NCBI GenBank assembly: GCA_949825045.1
Contig: OX463807.1
Location: 12,921,501 to 12,985,500 of the forward strand
DNA from: Argyresthia goedartella
Taxonomy: Eukaryota; Arthropoda; Insecta; Lepidoptera; Argyresthiidae
DNA length: 64,000 bases
Direction of reading: 5' to 3'
A model generated the notes under the pieces. That model did not search any database. It was not told the origin of the DNA and saw nothing but the letters and a program-made list of their open reading frames with translations. A program made the position numbers and the translations under genes. Shown piece after piece: positions 53,336 to 64,000 of this stretch. The first letter of the stretch is position 1. Every line of letters begins with the position of its first letter.

Positions 53336-55250
53336 GTCCCTTATTAAAAGCACTCAAGGGAAGAGTAGCCTTGTAGTGCATCAACTCCAGCTCTACAAAT
53401 ATATATGAGTAATCGCGTTTAAACATTCATTAGACTTCGGACTTCATCGATTTATTTTTGAAATAGGACAGAAGCGTCTCGTTTCAACCCTAGTCCACGA
53501 GATTTTAACCGAGGTACTGTGAGACTCGGTCGCATCCGCCCTTCGCTCTCCTTTGCCTATCTTCAGGTTGTTGCAAAGAAAGGTTAACCTGACATTGTCC
53601 GACCACTTTTTGTGTTCGGTAATAATTTAATACTCTTTATACAAAACTGGTAGTTCCCAATGAAACGCTTCTTGTAACGTGTCAACGGTTGCTCCATGGA
53701 AATAAGCCGACAGATATTACTCGCTACGGAAACTGTATTTAATCGAAATTATAGTCACAAAAACAAGGAAAGCAATTTATACCTTTTTGTGTCAGAACCA
53801 CTATTTTAAGAGTAAGAGGAAAAATCATTGGCAGTTTTATAAGTTCAAGTTAGTGTCATGTCCATTTGTAAATATTAATCTTGTTCTGCTATATTATGCA
53901 AATCTAAAGTTATGATGTGAGATAGTATTATTGAATCAAAAGATGGACTGGGAGACTAGTTTTCGTCAAACGGTACAATTTGATTAACTAGTTTTGGTAG
54001 TTTAGGTATAGTTGACAGTTGACACGATTGGAGAATGAGCGAAACAGGTTATAAAATACGTTAAAAATGAATCTCTAAATTTCAGATTTTTCTCTAAGTA
54101 TAGTCTACATTATATAAATTAAGTATATAATTTTAATAAAATATTTTGTTATTTTTGTTATATTATTTTGTTTATTTGATAAATTTAACTATTTATATAT
54201 TAATATTGCACCAAATATACAGATTCTATATCATAAATACTTTAAGATCAATGAACCTATGTTTCACAAATAAAGTATTTGATTTTGACCTTGATTTTGA
54301 AAAGAGAGTCAAAAGAAAAATGTTGACGTAAATAATAAGGGAATTCACGTTTTTTGTCCCCACAATAGAAGTTAATTTAATTTTTTAGGGGTAGTACTCT
54401 CGATGACGGCTGTCAATACAGGCCTAGATAGTCCTACGCGGCCTACAGTTAGGCGAGCCTAAAGCACCTGCACCCAATATATGCATTAATGGATGCAGAC
54501 TCTGGAAGAAGCAAAAAAACTTTTGTGTGCGCTTAGAGTGAAAAAAAAATAGGAACTACTACCTATTGTATTTGAAAACTGAAACCATGATGTAAAGATT
54601 TAATTTGTATAATGTAAGTATATTAGTATATGTAGGTACATATAGAAATTTTATAATTTGATTCTCAAACCAGAAATTTCGCGTGGAAAAGTACCAATGA
54701 AGATTATTTATTATGCAGGGACGGGTTCGTCCATTTCGATATGCTAATTTAATTAGCAGCCCACATTCATTCAGACATGAGTTAGGACGCCATCAACTAT
54801 TATTCTAATTAATTTTGATTTTCTCACCACATCTGATGATTCTTTGCCCTTACGTCAACTTCCAAATAATTAAAGGCGAAGACAATCTTCTCTCATTCCG
54901 TGTTCGTCCCATATAAGGCTTGGACACACAGAGTACATCAGTACACTCTTCGGTAACCGGTTGTGGTTACAGATTGCACTTTAAATGTGAAGCTTTGACC
55001 TAGAGATTATTACTTAAACAATAACTTTTTGAAGTCTACTCTTTCACCGACGAGTGAATAATATATTACGCAAAATATCTTTAAAAGGTACTTTTAGAAT
55101 CTAAGGGAATATTTTACATGATTATTATATGTATATAAATATATTGCACTCGTATACCAATTTAGATTCCTACTGTGTAACATTATAATAAGTAAATAAA
55201 TGTGTAGCACTTTTAGCCAATTTTTATTTTTGGAAGTTGGAACCCACATT
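53336..55250. other. No gene recognised
   Basis: Non-coding. The short frame at 54146-54331 is AT-rich low-complexity sequence without domains. Confidence 0.4.
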
Positions 55251-55790
55251 AAACGAAACAAACAACGACTTTAAGTCGAAAAAAATAATCGGCTCAGTGC
55301 GAGAGGGTAGGTCGCATTAGATCGCACAGGTTGATTTTTTTCATTGAAGGAACTACAAATTTACGGCTTTCGGATTTTTCCCTTTACTCGTTATACCTCG
55401 CGCCACGAATTAAAAGCGCTGGGCGACGTTGGCAGGAATTACTGCGCATATGTATAGGTATTGAAAAGTGACTACTGCGCATTCAAGGCCACCGCTCATA
55501 ACTCGTGGCGCGAGGTATATAAGACCTTACATTGTGCCAAATTTTGTGAGTCTAGGTCAACGGCAAGTACCCTATAGATTTTGATTACCGTATCAAGCAA
55601 TTTCAGCAAAATTCTGACAAAAATGGCGGTATCTTTTGATCGCGTTGAACTATAAGTTTTATTTGTGCAACTTCAAGAGACCACACACCTGAGTATTCGC
55701 TATAGACAGACAGACGGACAACAAAGTGATCCCATAAGGTTTATTTTTTTTACTTTTAAGGTGCGGACCCCTAATAAACATGTTTGACAA
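55251..55790 (-). repeat. Dispersed repeat interrupted by a MITE
   Basis: Includes caacttcaagagaccacaca, atagacagacagacggacaa and caaagtgatcccataaggtt, a second lepidopteran-type family with a GACA run. The MITE at 55392-55519 lies within it. Orientation is assigned arbitrarily. Confidence 0.5.
55392..55519. mobile_element. MITE with 17-bp perfect terminal repeats
   Basis: tatacctcgcgccacga at the left and its exact reverse complement at the right enclose 94 bases. The outer TA steps could be a TA target duplication, as in Tc1/mariner-type elements. Confidence 0.75.
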
Positions 55791-56624
55791 CTTCTTAATT
55801 TTAAACGGAGCGACTAAATGTCTAGGCAGTAGATTTAATTTAAAGCCATTTTAACAGAAAGTCAAGTAAGGTACCAACACGCCGCTGGCGGCAGGTAGTC
55901 TGTTGCTATGCTTATCCAGTTTTACCACCTCAGGTGACTTTTTGAATGTTCATTTGAATGTTTTTCATTTATTTATATATTAGCATTTGTACCAGAATCC
56001 TGCTATAAATATGTAAAGTTAATTAAATCGCTGTGACATCATGCCATTTTGGGGTGATCAAACCTTATTGTATTCTAGCTTACATACTCGTAGAAACATA
56101 CATGTACATACAACATGTCACAGCTTTTCCAGTATCATTGGTAAAGGCACAAATGTTCTATCTATTGCTTTATATATAATTATCCATAGCGCCGAAATTG
56201 AATACGTATAATTAGTTGTAGAATAAATCAAGGACTTGGGGTTTCCGATTAAAATGTATTACCTCAAGCTAGTAAGTATCTTCCGTGACAGGGAGCTAAC
56301 CCATCGATAGGTAAACATTAAGTTCACATTAAAACTCATATTGCTTGTACTTTAACATTTACATAATATATAGTTCACGCACCAAAAGTATGGACCCTTA
56401 TTTATATTATATAGGGTTACTTATGGTAACTATACTACATAAACATAGTTGAAACTGTTGAAATTTGGATTTATTTGAATTTGTTTGACCATTGAAATAT
56501 TTTTGTATATAAAAAATCCCAGAACTGGTTAACAAGAAATTGATTGTTCAACATTTTATAAATGCTCCTAGGTTAGCAACCAAGTCTTGCATAATTTTAT
56601 TAATATCAGGTTAGTTTTTAGGCT

Positions 56625-57022
56625 TCCGTACCCGAAGGGTTCCAAACGGGACCCTATTACTAAGACTCCGCTGTCCGTCCGTCCGTCTGTCACCAGGCTG
56701 TATCTCACGAACCGTGATAGTTAGACAGTTGAAATTTTCACAGATGATGTATTTATGTTGCCGCTATAACAACAAATACTAAAAAACAGGATAAAAGAAA
56801 TATTTAAGGGGGCTCCCATACAACAATTCTTTCAATACCACATACAAACTTATGGATGCACCTGGTTACGTACATGGAGTGTGAAAGTAACCGCACCAAT
56901 AACTTTGTAAACAATATTTTGCTGTGTAAAATCCAAACTATTCACTCCACACCATCGCTTCCACTGAACGGTGGTACGGAACCCTTCGTGCGCGATTTAG
57001 ACTCGCACTTGACCGGTTTTTT
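56625..57022 (-). repeat. Lepidopteran-type dispersed repeat (GACA-repeat family)
   Basis: The most complete copy in the window: ttccgtacccgaagggtt, tgtccgtccgtccgtctgtc, ctcacgaaccgtgatagtt, ttgccgctataacaacaaat and ccataca...ggtacggaacccttcgtgcg, ending gactcgcacttgaccggttt. Confidence 0.85.
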
Positions 57023-57780
57023 TAATTTATAGTACCTAACAAATTGATTTATTTATTTCACGCAAAACCTAACTCTATCTATTAGGTACGTAATTTTATC
57101 TTAGTCACAGATATGATAATGAGGTATAAGTGCAATAATTGGACCAATAATTGGGATAAAAAAACAAGCCAAGAGAGATAGGAGAGTGCATGCCACCAAT
57201 GTCTCTACATTATCCTCCCAAAAACCGAGGGTAGTTGGAACAGGTCGCGATCTTAAACCTTATGCTATGGTTATAAAATTTAAAACATATAACGGAAAAG
57301 TGGCGTTAGCTAACGCCGGTAGTATTCAAGAGGTCATAGCTTAAGGCCCAAACCCAAAGAAAATTCTTCAAACCTATGTCAGCCAAGGGGTAACATAAAA
57401 TTTCCATCACAAAATACCATTTATATGTTGTATATCTAGAAAACCCCATATCAATTGCTATAAAAGGGAAATATTCGGCGCTGACTGTCGACCGTAATAC
57501 TTTGAATAAACTTTAAATATAAACTTTTAAAACATCAAATAAGAAACCTCCTATTAGTTGCTCCCAAGAAAACATTACTTATTTACCATATGAGGTTAAG
57601 TGGTCAAATTAAATGAAAATGTTTGGCAGTTCCAAAAACGATCGAAATGATAGCTTAATGTGGTCTGGCCGGCTGGGGATCTCATGAACAGACAGTTTTT
57701 AGTCTACGTCGGTCATTATATTATTTATGCTCACATCTTTGCTCCGTATACTTGGTTGGTGTTATTCTGCTACAAAATTA
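57023..57780. other. No gene recognised
   Basis: Non-coding AT-rich sequence; nothing supportable. Confidence 0.35.
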
Positions 57781-57781
57781 C

Positions 57782-57881
57782 AGTCTTCACAAAATAAAAG
57801 GCCCGGTGGCCGAAACTTAGTTCAACTTTCACAGTTCACAGACACGAACGCTGTCACCGGGCCTTTTATTTTGTGAAGACT
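57782..57881. mobile_element. 100-bp MITE with perfect 27-bp terminal repeats
   Basis: Arms 57782-57808 (agtcttcacaaaataaaagg...) and 57855-57881 are exact reverse complements around 46 bases. The perfection suggests a recent insertion or a selected hairpin. Confidence 0.85.
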
Positions 57882-58195
57882 TTAGTCGTTTTTGATTTTA
57901 TGTTTTTATTTTTTATTTTTTCAATCATACAGCCTGCATCAGGTTTCTTGGCCTCTGAACCAGCTGTCACCTCTCTCTCTCTCGCCCATGCATGCATTTC
58001 TCTTGTAACCATGCACCCCAGGCGCCATTCAGAGGCCAACAAAATTGGCGGTACGTGACCTAGCTAGTGTTTAACATTGTTCGTTGTAAGACAGAGGACA
58101 AAATACTACTAAAACGTTTAAGTTCGCTGCCCCCCGAATCGATAAATATGTTCTTATTTTGAAATAGGTACGTCAAGATAATATAATATCGACAG

Positions 58196-58849
58196 AATCG
58201 GTTTGGTCCATGACGTCTAATGTCTGGTCACCGTACGTCCATTCCCCGAACGTACTACTAGCAAGTCTATTTTCCCCGAATGTCTAGTCGCCATACGTCC
58301 ATTCTTTGAACGCCTAGTAGTAGAAAATTGACACCGTCTATAAAGTTTCGATTTATTCATGCGTAAAATACGAGTACATCGATTTAGCCGCCGCTGAGAG
58401 GGAGCTCTGTCATCCCGTACAACGCTGTTATATAATTTTTTTAGAAAATTCGTAAGTGTAAGTCTTACTTACTTTAGAGTAAAATACCCGCATTATTTCA
58501 TGTTGAGATTTGTTTAAGTTAATAGAAGAAGGTTTTTTTTTAAAGATTGAAGCAACAAAGTAAATTTATTGGCCGTTTTTTTCGCAATTATTAGTATATC
58601 AATTAATGGTGAAATAAGAGTTGATTTTAACCGCCTGTTCACCTTATATTACGATCTGTTTGTGTCAGTGTATGCCGAAATAGGCGTTATTTCCATAACA
58701 CATATTCGTGGATATGACATTCGGGGAGGTAGGCGCCCGCGGAAATAGACATTCGGGGAGGTAGACGTTTGCGGAAATAGACATTTGGGGAGGTAGAAAA
58801 TCGCGAATTTAGATATTCGGGGAATAAGACGTCATGGACCAAACCGATT
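58196..58849. mobile_element. Non-autonomous element with subterminal tandem repeats
   Basis: Terminal inverted repeats of about 22 bases (aatcggtttggtccatgacg and its complement). The left subterminal region repeats a (gtctagtcgccatacgtccattc) unit twice; the right repeats gacattcggggaggtag units about four times (58717-58830) with a period of about 33. No open frame. The 650-bp size and layout fit a DNA transposon whose transposase binds subterminal repeats. Confidence 0.75.
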
Positions 58850-58879
58850 GTGCCCGTTTAACCAATTAGTTACTACTTA

Positions 58880-59180
58880 TTTTTGAGTGATAGGGGCTAG
58901 CCCATCTCCGCATTTGAAGGTTTCCTCATGATGTTTTCAATTACTGTTAGAACGTCCGTATAATGTACTTGAGATAAGTTACTTATTTCAAGCCAGTACG
59001 GCTGGCTGGCGTGGTCAGCACCGGATTTGAACCCGCATCTCCTGCCTGAGAAGCGACCGTGAAGCCGACTAGACCACGGAGTATATATTTATATTATGTG
59101 AAATAAAATAGCACAAGTTCATAACTAAAAAGTGGGAGCAATTGTGCCTCTGTCACCCCTTTAGGGCAAAGGCTCTATGT
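58880..59180. repeat. Two SINE pieces arranged in opposite directions
   Basis: 58880-59090 is minus: its tRNA-like head lies at 59020-59090 (tggtctagtcggcttcacgg and gggttcaaatccg on the minus strand). 59140-59180 is the tail part of the same family in plus orientation (gcctctgtcacccc... atgttatgttat). Confidence 0.65.
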
Positions 59181-60384
59181 TATGTTATATATAATATAAC
59201 ACACGTGAGAAAAATAGTCGAACTTAATAATTATATTCCAAAAAAAAATCTGCTAGACTGTTGAAAAAGTTGATTTGTCAAGTTCTGGTCAATAAAGGTT
59301 CAAGGTTAATTCATTCGGAAACTGATACTCGGAACAGAGGATAATATTTTATTAAGTTATGGTAGGTATAGTTTGTATATAGATGTAGAAATAATTATGT
59401 ATCTGATAGCCAAGTACGATGCTATATGTATAACCTGCCCACATCATTATAATATTAATACTTTTATAATTTTTATATTAAATTGTTTTTTAGTGGCGTA
59501 AAGCTTTGTCTGTCCAGCCGACCATACCATACTCTACCTAAACATTAGGTATAGGGAAAGATGTTCATAATGTCCGTAGTAACAACCTATGTATAAGTCA
59601 CCGCCATTTGGATAAAGTTGGCACTTAGTAAAGGCCAGCGCCATTAACTAAGGGCCAGCATTCAATCAAATGTCAAAAGCTCCTTCGGAGAAATGACAAC
59701 ACTAAACTTTAAACGAGTTGCCTAAACGTGCCCAGGCAAATGATTAACACGAAACGGATTGGCCAGCTCCAGTTTGTACACAAAGTTGTGACCTAACACA
59801 ATGTTACTTTAGTATTTGGACAGAAAGTGACCTATAATCCTATAACAACCTATTCGTAGGTATTTCGGCTAAGTTGACTATGAAAGAAATCAGCTGTTGC
59901 GTTGACGCCATCTTGCGGAAACGAATCGGGGCGTATCTCCATTCTTCTCAATCAAAAGGCTGACTTTCGGTAAGGCTGTTTGTAAAACTAGGCTTTTTTC
60001 AATCAAAAGTCTAGTCACGTCAGTAATGAACGGCTCGGGATATTATTTAAATGCCTCATTTAACCAAATGGTGACGAAATATATTACTCTCTGATAAACC
60101 CTGTATATTCTCTCACTTTTAGAATACTGGGAGGACGCGCTGTCCGATTTCAAAACAACGACACTACTTAATCTCTGAAAATATTTACTTTTAATACATT
60201 CGGAGAAGTTCGAGTAAGTGTGAGCTACATTGTTTACAGGTTACGGGAAGAATAAAACTACGCACCCATGCTGCTCATGCGCAAACAAATCTCATGTTTA
60301 CATGTGACGTCAACAACGACGAATATTCAAACCACGGTAGTACGTAGGTACTCAATATTTATCGACTGTTGAGAATTTATTATA
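59181..60384. other. No gene recognised
   Basis: Non-coding sequence on both strands, no supportable feature. Confidence 0.35.
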
Positions 60385-60650
60385 AATAAATAATACCTTA
60401 ATATAAATAATACCTTGGACACTATTTACACACATTGATCTAGCCCCAACTAGGATTCCCTGTATCTTGTGTACTAGACAACGATACACGTACTTATATA
60501 GATAAATATTATGCTTAGATAGATAAACAACCATGACTAGGGTACAAACATCCGTTTTCATCAAACAAATATTTGCCCCCACCGGGACTCGAACCCGGGA
60601 CCCTTGGCTTCGTAGGCAGAGTCACTGCCGACTCGGCCATTCGGGTCGTC
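60385..60650 (-). repeat. tRNA-derived SINE
   Basis: On the minus strand the head carries A box tggccgagtcgg and B box gggttcgagtccc. A body follows with tgttgtaccctagtcatggt-like sequence, cgttgtctagtacacaagat and ggggctagatcaatgtgtgt. It is not a true tRNA gene: no acceptor stem pairs and the head runs into a SINE body. Confidence 0.75.
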
Positions 60651-61330
60651 AAATCATATCATTGAAATTGAAAACTGTTGAAAATCAACAAACCTACCAT
60701 GCCTACAACGATGTAGTTGACTTGTAGCGATTTAAATGTATTCCAGTACTCATAGTATTAAGATATATTTTTTATTGCAACGTGATGCAAATGACGTAAA
60801 ATGCAAGTGAGTTAACCTTAACCTGAAGTTATCAGATATTTTGTTTGAACCGTGTAGCCATCGCAGGATCGAAAATTGTAACGATAAGCCGTGAAACAGG
60901 ATCGGTTTTATAAAATTATGAATAGCATAAAATTTCTTGATAAAATTATACTGTCGAACGTCGAACCATTCTGGAAAGTTCGGTTTGCTCTGTTGTTGAC
61001 CTCTAAATATAATGGCCTTAAAATGATGATTAAACAAACCAGTAACCCCGTGGAGGTGACCATCCTCTAGAATTATTTATTTAGGTGCATTATTTAAACG
61101 ATTCGCAGAATATTATGTACTGGGCAGTAAATTGTGACTAGCAAAATTGACTAGAATGATCAGCAATTAATGATTTGGTCATAGGTGTCTTTAAAACACT
61201 GTTTAAAATGAGTAAATATGTTCGTAATTCAATAGGTTGTAATAGAACAAGCGTCAATAATGCATCTTTAGTAAACATGTGGGATAAATACTTATATGTA
61301 TATATGTTAAATAGGCTCTAACAGAAATAT

Positions 61331-61507
61331 TTAATCATATTTAAGGGGGTTAACTTAATTTTTCACTTCTTCATATATTTTGGTTTGTACGGTCAGCTGA
61401 TTTGTATAAGGAAGTGAAACATAAATTTGCTCTGATCGAATCGGTTTCATAGTGAAAGTGGTTCAGAATTATGTCCCTAACAGCCCTCTTAAATATGACT
61501 ACACCTT
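61331..61507. mobile_element. Possible diverged MITE
   Basis: taatcatatttaagggggtta at the left against taacagccctcttaaatatg at the right forms an imperfect inverted pair around about 135 bases. Confidence 0.4.
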
Positions 61508-61509
61508 TA

Positions 61510-63000
61510 TGTTACACCCTGTATACTCATAAAGTTTATCACAGAAACTTGCGCTGAAAATAAATAGATTACTTATAGTGATATGGGGTCGCCGCAACTA
61601 GGGAGCAAAAGGTTTCATCACGATATTTTCCATCACCGTTATAACTCTGTATAATGAATGGGAAACCCTGTCTTTTTATATAATTTTAAAAGGTATAATA
61701 TACGAGGTATTTTTTTTGGTAAATAATAAAACGACCTAATAAAAAACGAATTGAGCGAATGAACATGAACATAGGAATTTCCTGAAATGAGCTAAAAATA
61801 CAGAATTGCGCGAACGCTTACTGACTGATTTAAGACTGTCTGACAGAAGTGGTGAATCAGGGCAAGTGAAGGATGAGCAAAGCGAAGAACGAGCGAAAAA
61901 GTGGTTGAACATGTAAGAACAATAAAATCCAACGCTCGGTGTGTATTTTATGGTACTCGAGTTAGGGTTTTCAAGTTGCTGTTTTAAGATGTCTAGTTCC
62001 GCAAATCATTATTTTTTAGGATGAAGCCTTATTTCTAGTCGCGGTCGTTTTTTGTCGCCATCCAGTAATTCAGTCAGACAAAACCAGTCTTTTTAACCAA
62101 ACAAAAACTGGATTTACAGTCATAAGTTTAAATACTACAATTTTTTTATATTTTATATAATTTTTCAACACGTAGACCCTTGGGGTTTGCGCTCAGTCTG
62201 CTTGTCCGCTCAGGATCGTAAATAGTAAGATCTACAATAAGTTATTTAATCTTTATATAGAAAATTTACTAGTATAATCGGATTAAAATTCCATACAGGT
62301 GGCTGTACGACTAGCGCATTGAATAGCGCCTCTCAACTTTGATGTACGGCCAGAGGTTCTGCGCCCGCGCAGACAAACTGGCGACGCCGCATCCAAGACC
62401 GAGACGATATAAATCGATGTGTTGCATTGAAACTCGAAAATACCTAGTATCGCATACCCTTCTCTCTTTTTACTTTACGTAGATACGTAAATCAAATCAA
62501 TCAAGAACTCTGTAAATAAATCGAAACTCAATGATATTTGGATTTATCTGTATTAAATACACAATGACCGTAGTATGTATATGCATAACATACTATACTC
62601 CCAAAAAGAGATGCAGGATAACAAAAGAGATCCCTCGAGTATGTTCAATGAATGAATTACAGTGACTAAAAGGCAAATGAAAAGAATTTAAATACTTAAA
62701 GATTCAAGGAAATGAAAAATCAATAAAGCAGCACAGTGAATTTTGCATACATACATACGTCTCTTGAATAAATATCCTGGTAACATTTTGTTATTGTGGT
62801 GGAGCTTTACGTCCTTGAAGACAATCAGATGATTCGATATTCGATAGTTCGGCTTGTATTCATCTCTCCTTGATCGCAGCTGCACAAACTCATAAAACTT
62901 ACTTTTTAATCATTAACCTAATACTAGGTAAAAAACCTAATAAGTATACAAGTATTCAAAGTTGCCATATTCACGAGTTCAATGCTCTCTTTACTAATTC
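61510..63000. other. No gene recognised
   Basis: Non-coding. A SINE scrap with tttcatcacgatattttcc lies near 61612-61640, just upstream and inside this stretch. Confidence 0.35.
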
Positions 63001-63007
63001 AAATTAA

Positions 63008-63060
63008 AAAAAACCGGTCAAGTGCGAGCAGGACGTCGGACTCGCACACAAAGGGTTCCA
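63008..63060 (+). repeat. 5' end of lepidopteran-type dispersed repeat
   Basis: aaaaaccggtcaagtgcgag, then gactcgcacacaaagggttc. Only the head of the family is recognised here. Confidence 0.75.
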
Positions 63061-63519
63061 TAACATTTTCACGGAAAAACGTAAAACGACAGTCTTTTGT
63101 TAGAGTATACCTTTTGCATTTTTAATAATAAAATATTAAATGCTAGGTAGGACTACATTCAAGGCTGTACCTACAATATTGAAAAATAGTTTTGTGTGTC
63201 TATGTATTGAACTATGTAGTCAGGTTAACGAAACTCTTTGCTCATTGAAACCGGAAGTTGATAGACATTGAGTAACTTATTTAAAAAAATAAACTCAAAT
63301 ATGATAAAAACAAAATAATATTGATTGTGATGAGCAATTATTAATCGTATAATGACAACAAACTAAGCACACAACTCATTACCTGCAATTAAAGCAATTA
63401 TCAATGATCTTTTCCGATAAGCTCGGGAGAGTCCAGTTTTCACCGATAAACAAATAAAACATAATGGCTAATGAAATGGCCTTACCAACAATTTATTGTA
63501 CGGGTACTTCTTTTAATTC

Positions 63520-64000
63520 CTTTATCTACGCACGTATCATAAACCCCCTTTACTGCGATAAAAACCGCACGTTACGATCAGCATAATGTTAAACTACGTG
63601 GTAAAAACTCATTTCTTATCTGAAAAATTACTCATTATGACCATAATGTGTAATTTTTCTGCATATTATGACATTCAAATTTCGAACGCCGACGCCCGCC
63701 TGCGTGCGCCCCTAGTTTGTCGGTGAAGTTGGTACTGACATTCAAATTTCGAACGCCGACGCCCGCCTGCGAAACGTTGGTACTACAGAACAAGCTAAAC
63801 AACTGCAGAGCCACAATGCCGGTCAAACATGCGGTTCCTGAACATATTAAAGAGATCTTATGATATGTGTGTAGATAAACTAGTGTATTTAACTGTACAT
63901 AATTAGGTATTAAAACTCTCGAGTGATATTATTATGAAACTCGCCTTCGGCTCGTTTCATAAACCCACTCTCGAGTGTTAATGCCATCCATTATGTAGCA
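63520..64000 (+). repeat. Hairpin repeat family, copy 3 (cut by the window edge)
   Basis: Starts tttatctacgcacgtatcat. It holds two direct copies of gacattcaaatttcgaacgc (63668 and 63737) and the complete terminal hairpin aaactctcgagtg...atgaaactcgcc-ttc-ggctcgtttcat...cactctcgagtgtt. Confidence 0.85.

Noticed and set aside
57873..58058. Frame of 61 residues beginning with a signal-peptide-like hydrophobic segment.
   Set aside because: It starts inside a MITE arm, is short, has no domain, and no exon context supports it.
60570..60650. Possible tRNA gene on the minus strand.
   Set aside because: A and B boxes are present but no acceptor stem pairs, and the sequence runs into a SINE body.

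Overview
The window is eukaryotic, AT-rich and crowded with mobile elements. There are no operons or ribosome-binding sites, and genes are split by GT-AG introns. Dispersed repeats that resemble the common lepidopteran ones (the 'ccggtcaagtgcgag...gactcgcacac...' family with an internal GACA/GACG run, tRNA-headed SINEs, and the 'gcgaagccg' repeat), together with R1/I-like, Jockey/CR1-like, Bel/Pao, gypsy, DIRS and piggyBac elements and a venom-allergen-5-like CAP gene, point to an insect, most likely a moth or butterfly. The species cannot be named from the sequence.

Layout. 1-6304: a 5'-truncated RT-RNase H LINE sits inside an opposite-strand Jockey/CR1-like LINE with a 13-bp target duplication, followed by a second decayed LINE. 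6305-13271: a decayed gypsy element is interrupted by a young Bel/Pao element (6367-11340; two 502-bp LTRs differing at one base; 5-bp duplication) and by a Jockey 3' fragment with its own duplication. 13272-14340: two LINE fragments in opposite orientation. 14537-27480: a four-layer nest. An R1/I-like RT relic is split at 15030/26956 by an unrecognised element of about 1.5 kb; that element carries a DIRS-type tyrosine-recombinase retrotransposon (16419-26862), whose gag is interrupted by a second DIRS element (17541-22848). Both DIRS elements keep inverted terminal repeats and an internal complementary region. 27583-29158: LINE fragments and a DDE transposase relic.

29160-36990 and 41600-49000 are mostly non-coding and hold MITEs, SINEs, foldbacks and a dispersed hairpin repeat. 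The most unusual locus is 36988-41542 (minus): eleven predicted exons, all in matching phase, lead into a terminal piggyBac transposase exon. Two groups of upstream exons look like tandem exon duplications (Arg-Gly-rich exons ending GLEPQP, and exons beginning DI-N/D), and the transposase exon carries two frameshifts. The clearest intact host gene is a five-exon secreted CAP-family protein at 49376-52532 (minus), with a Gln/Asn/Tyr-rich tail and a TATA box.

52.9-64 kb shows no supported gene, only MITEs with perfect inverted repeats, a 650-bp element with subterminal tandem repeats, SINEs and a final copy of the hairpin repeat. Family assignments rest on motif recognition by eye; no database search was possible.
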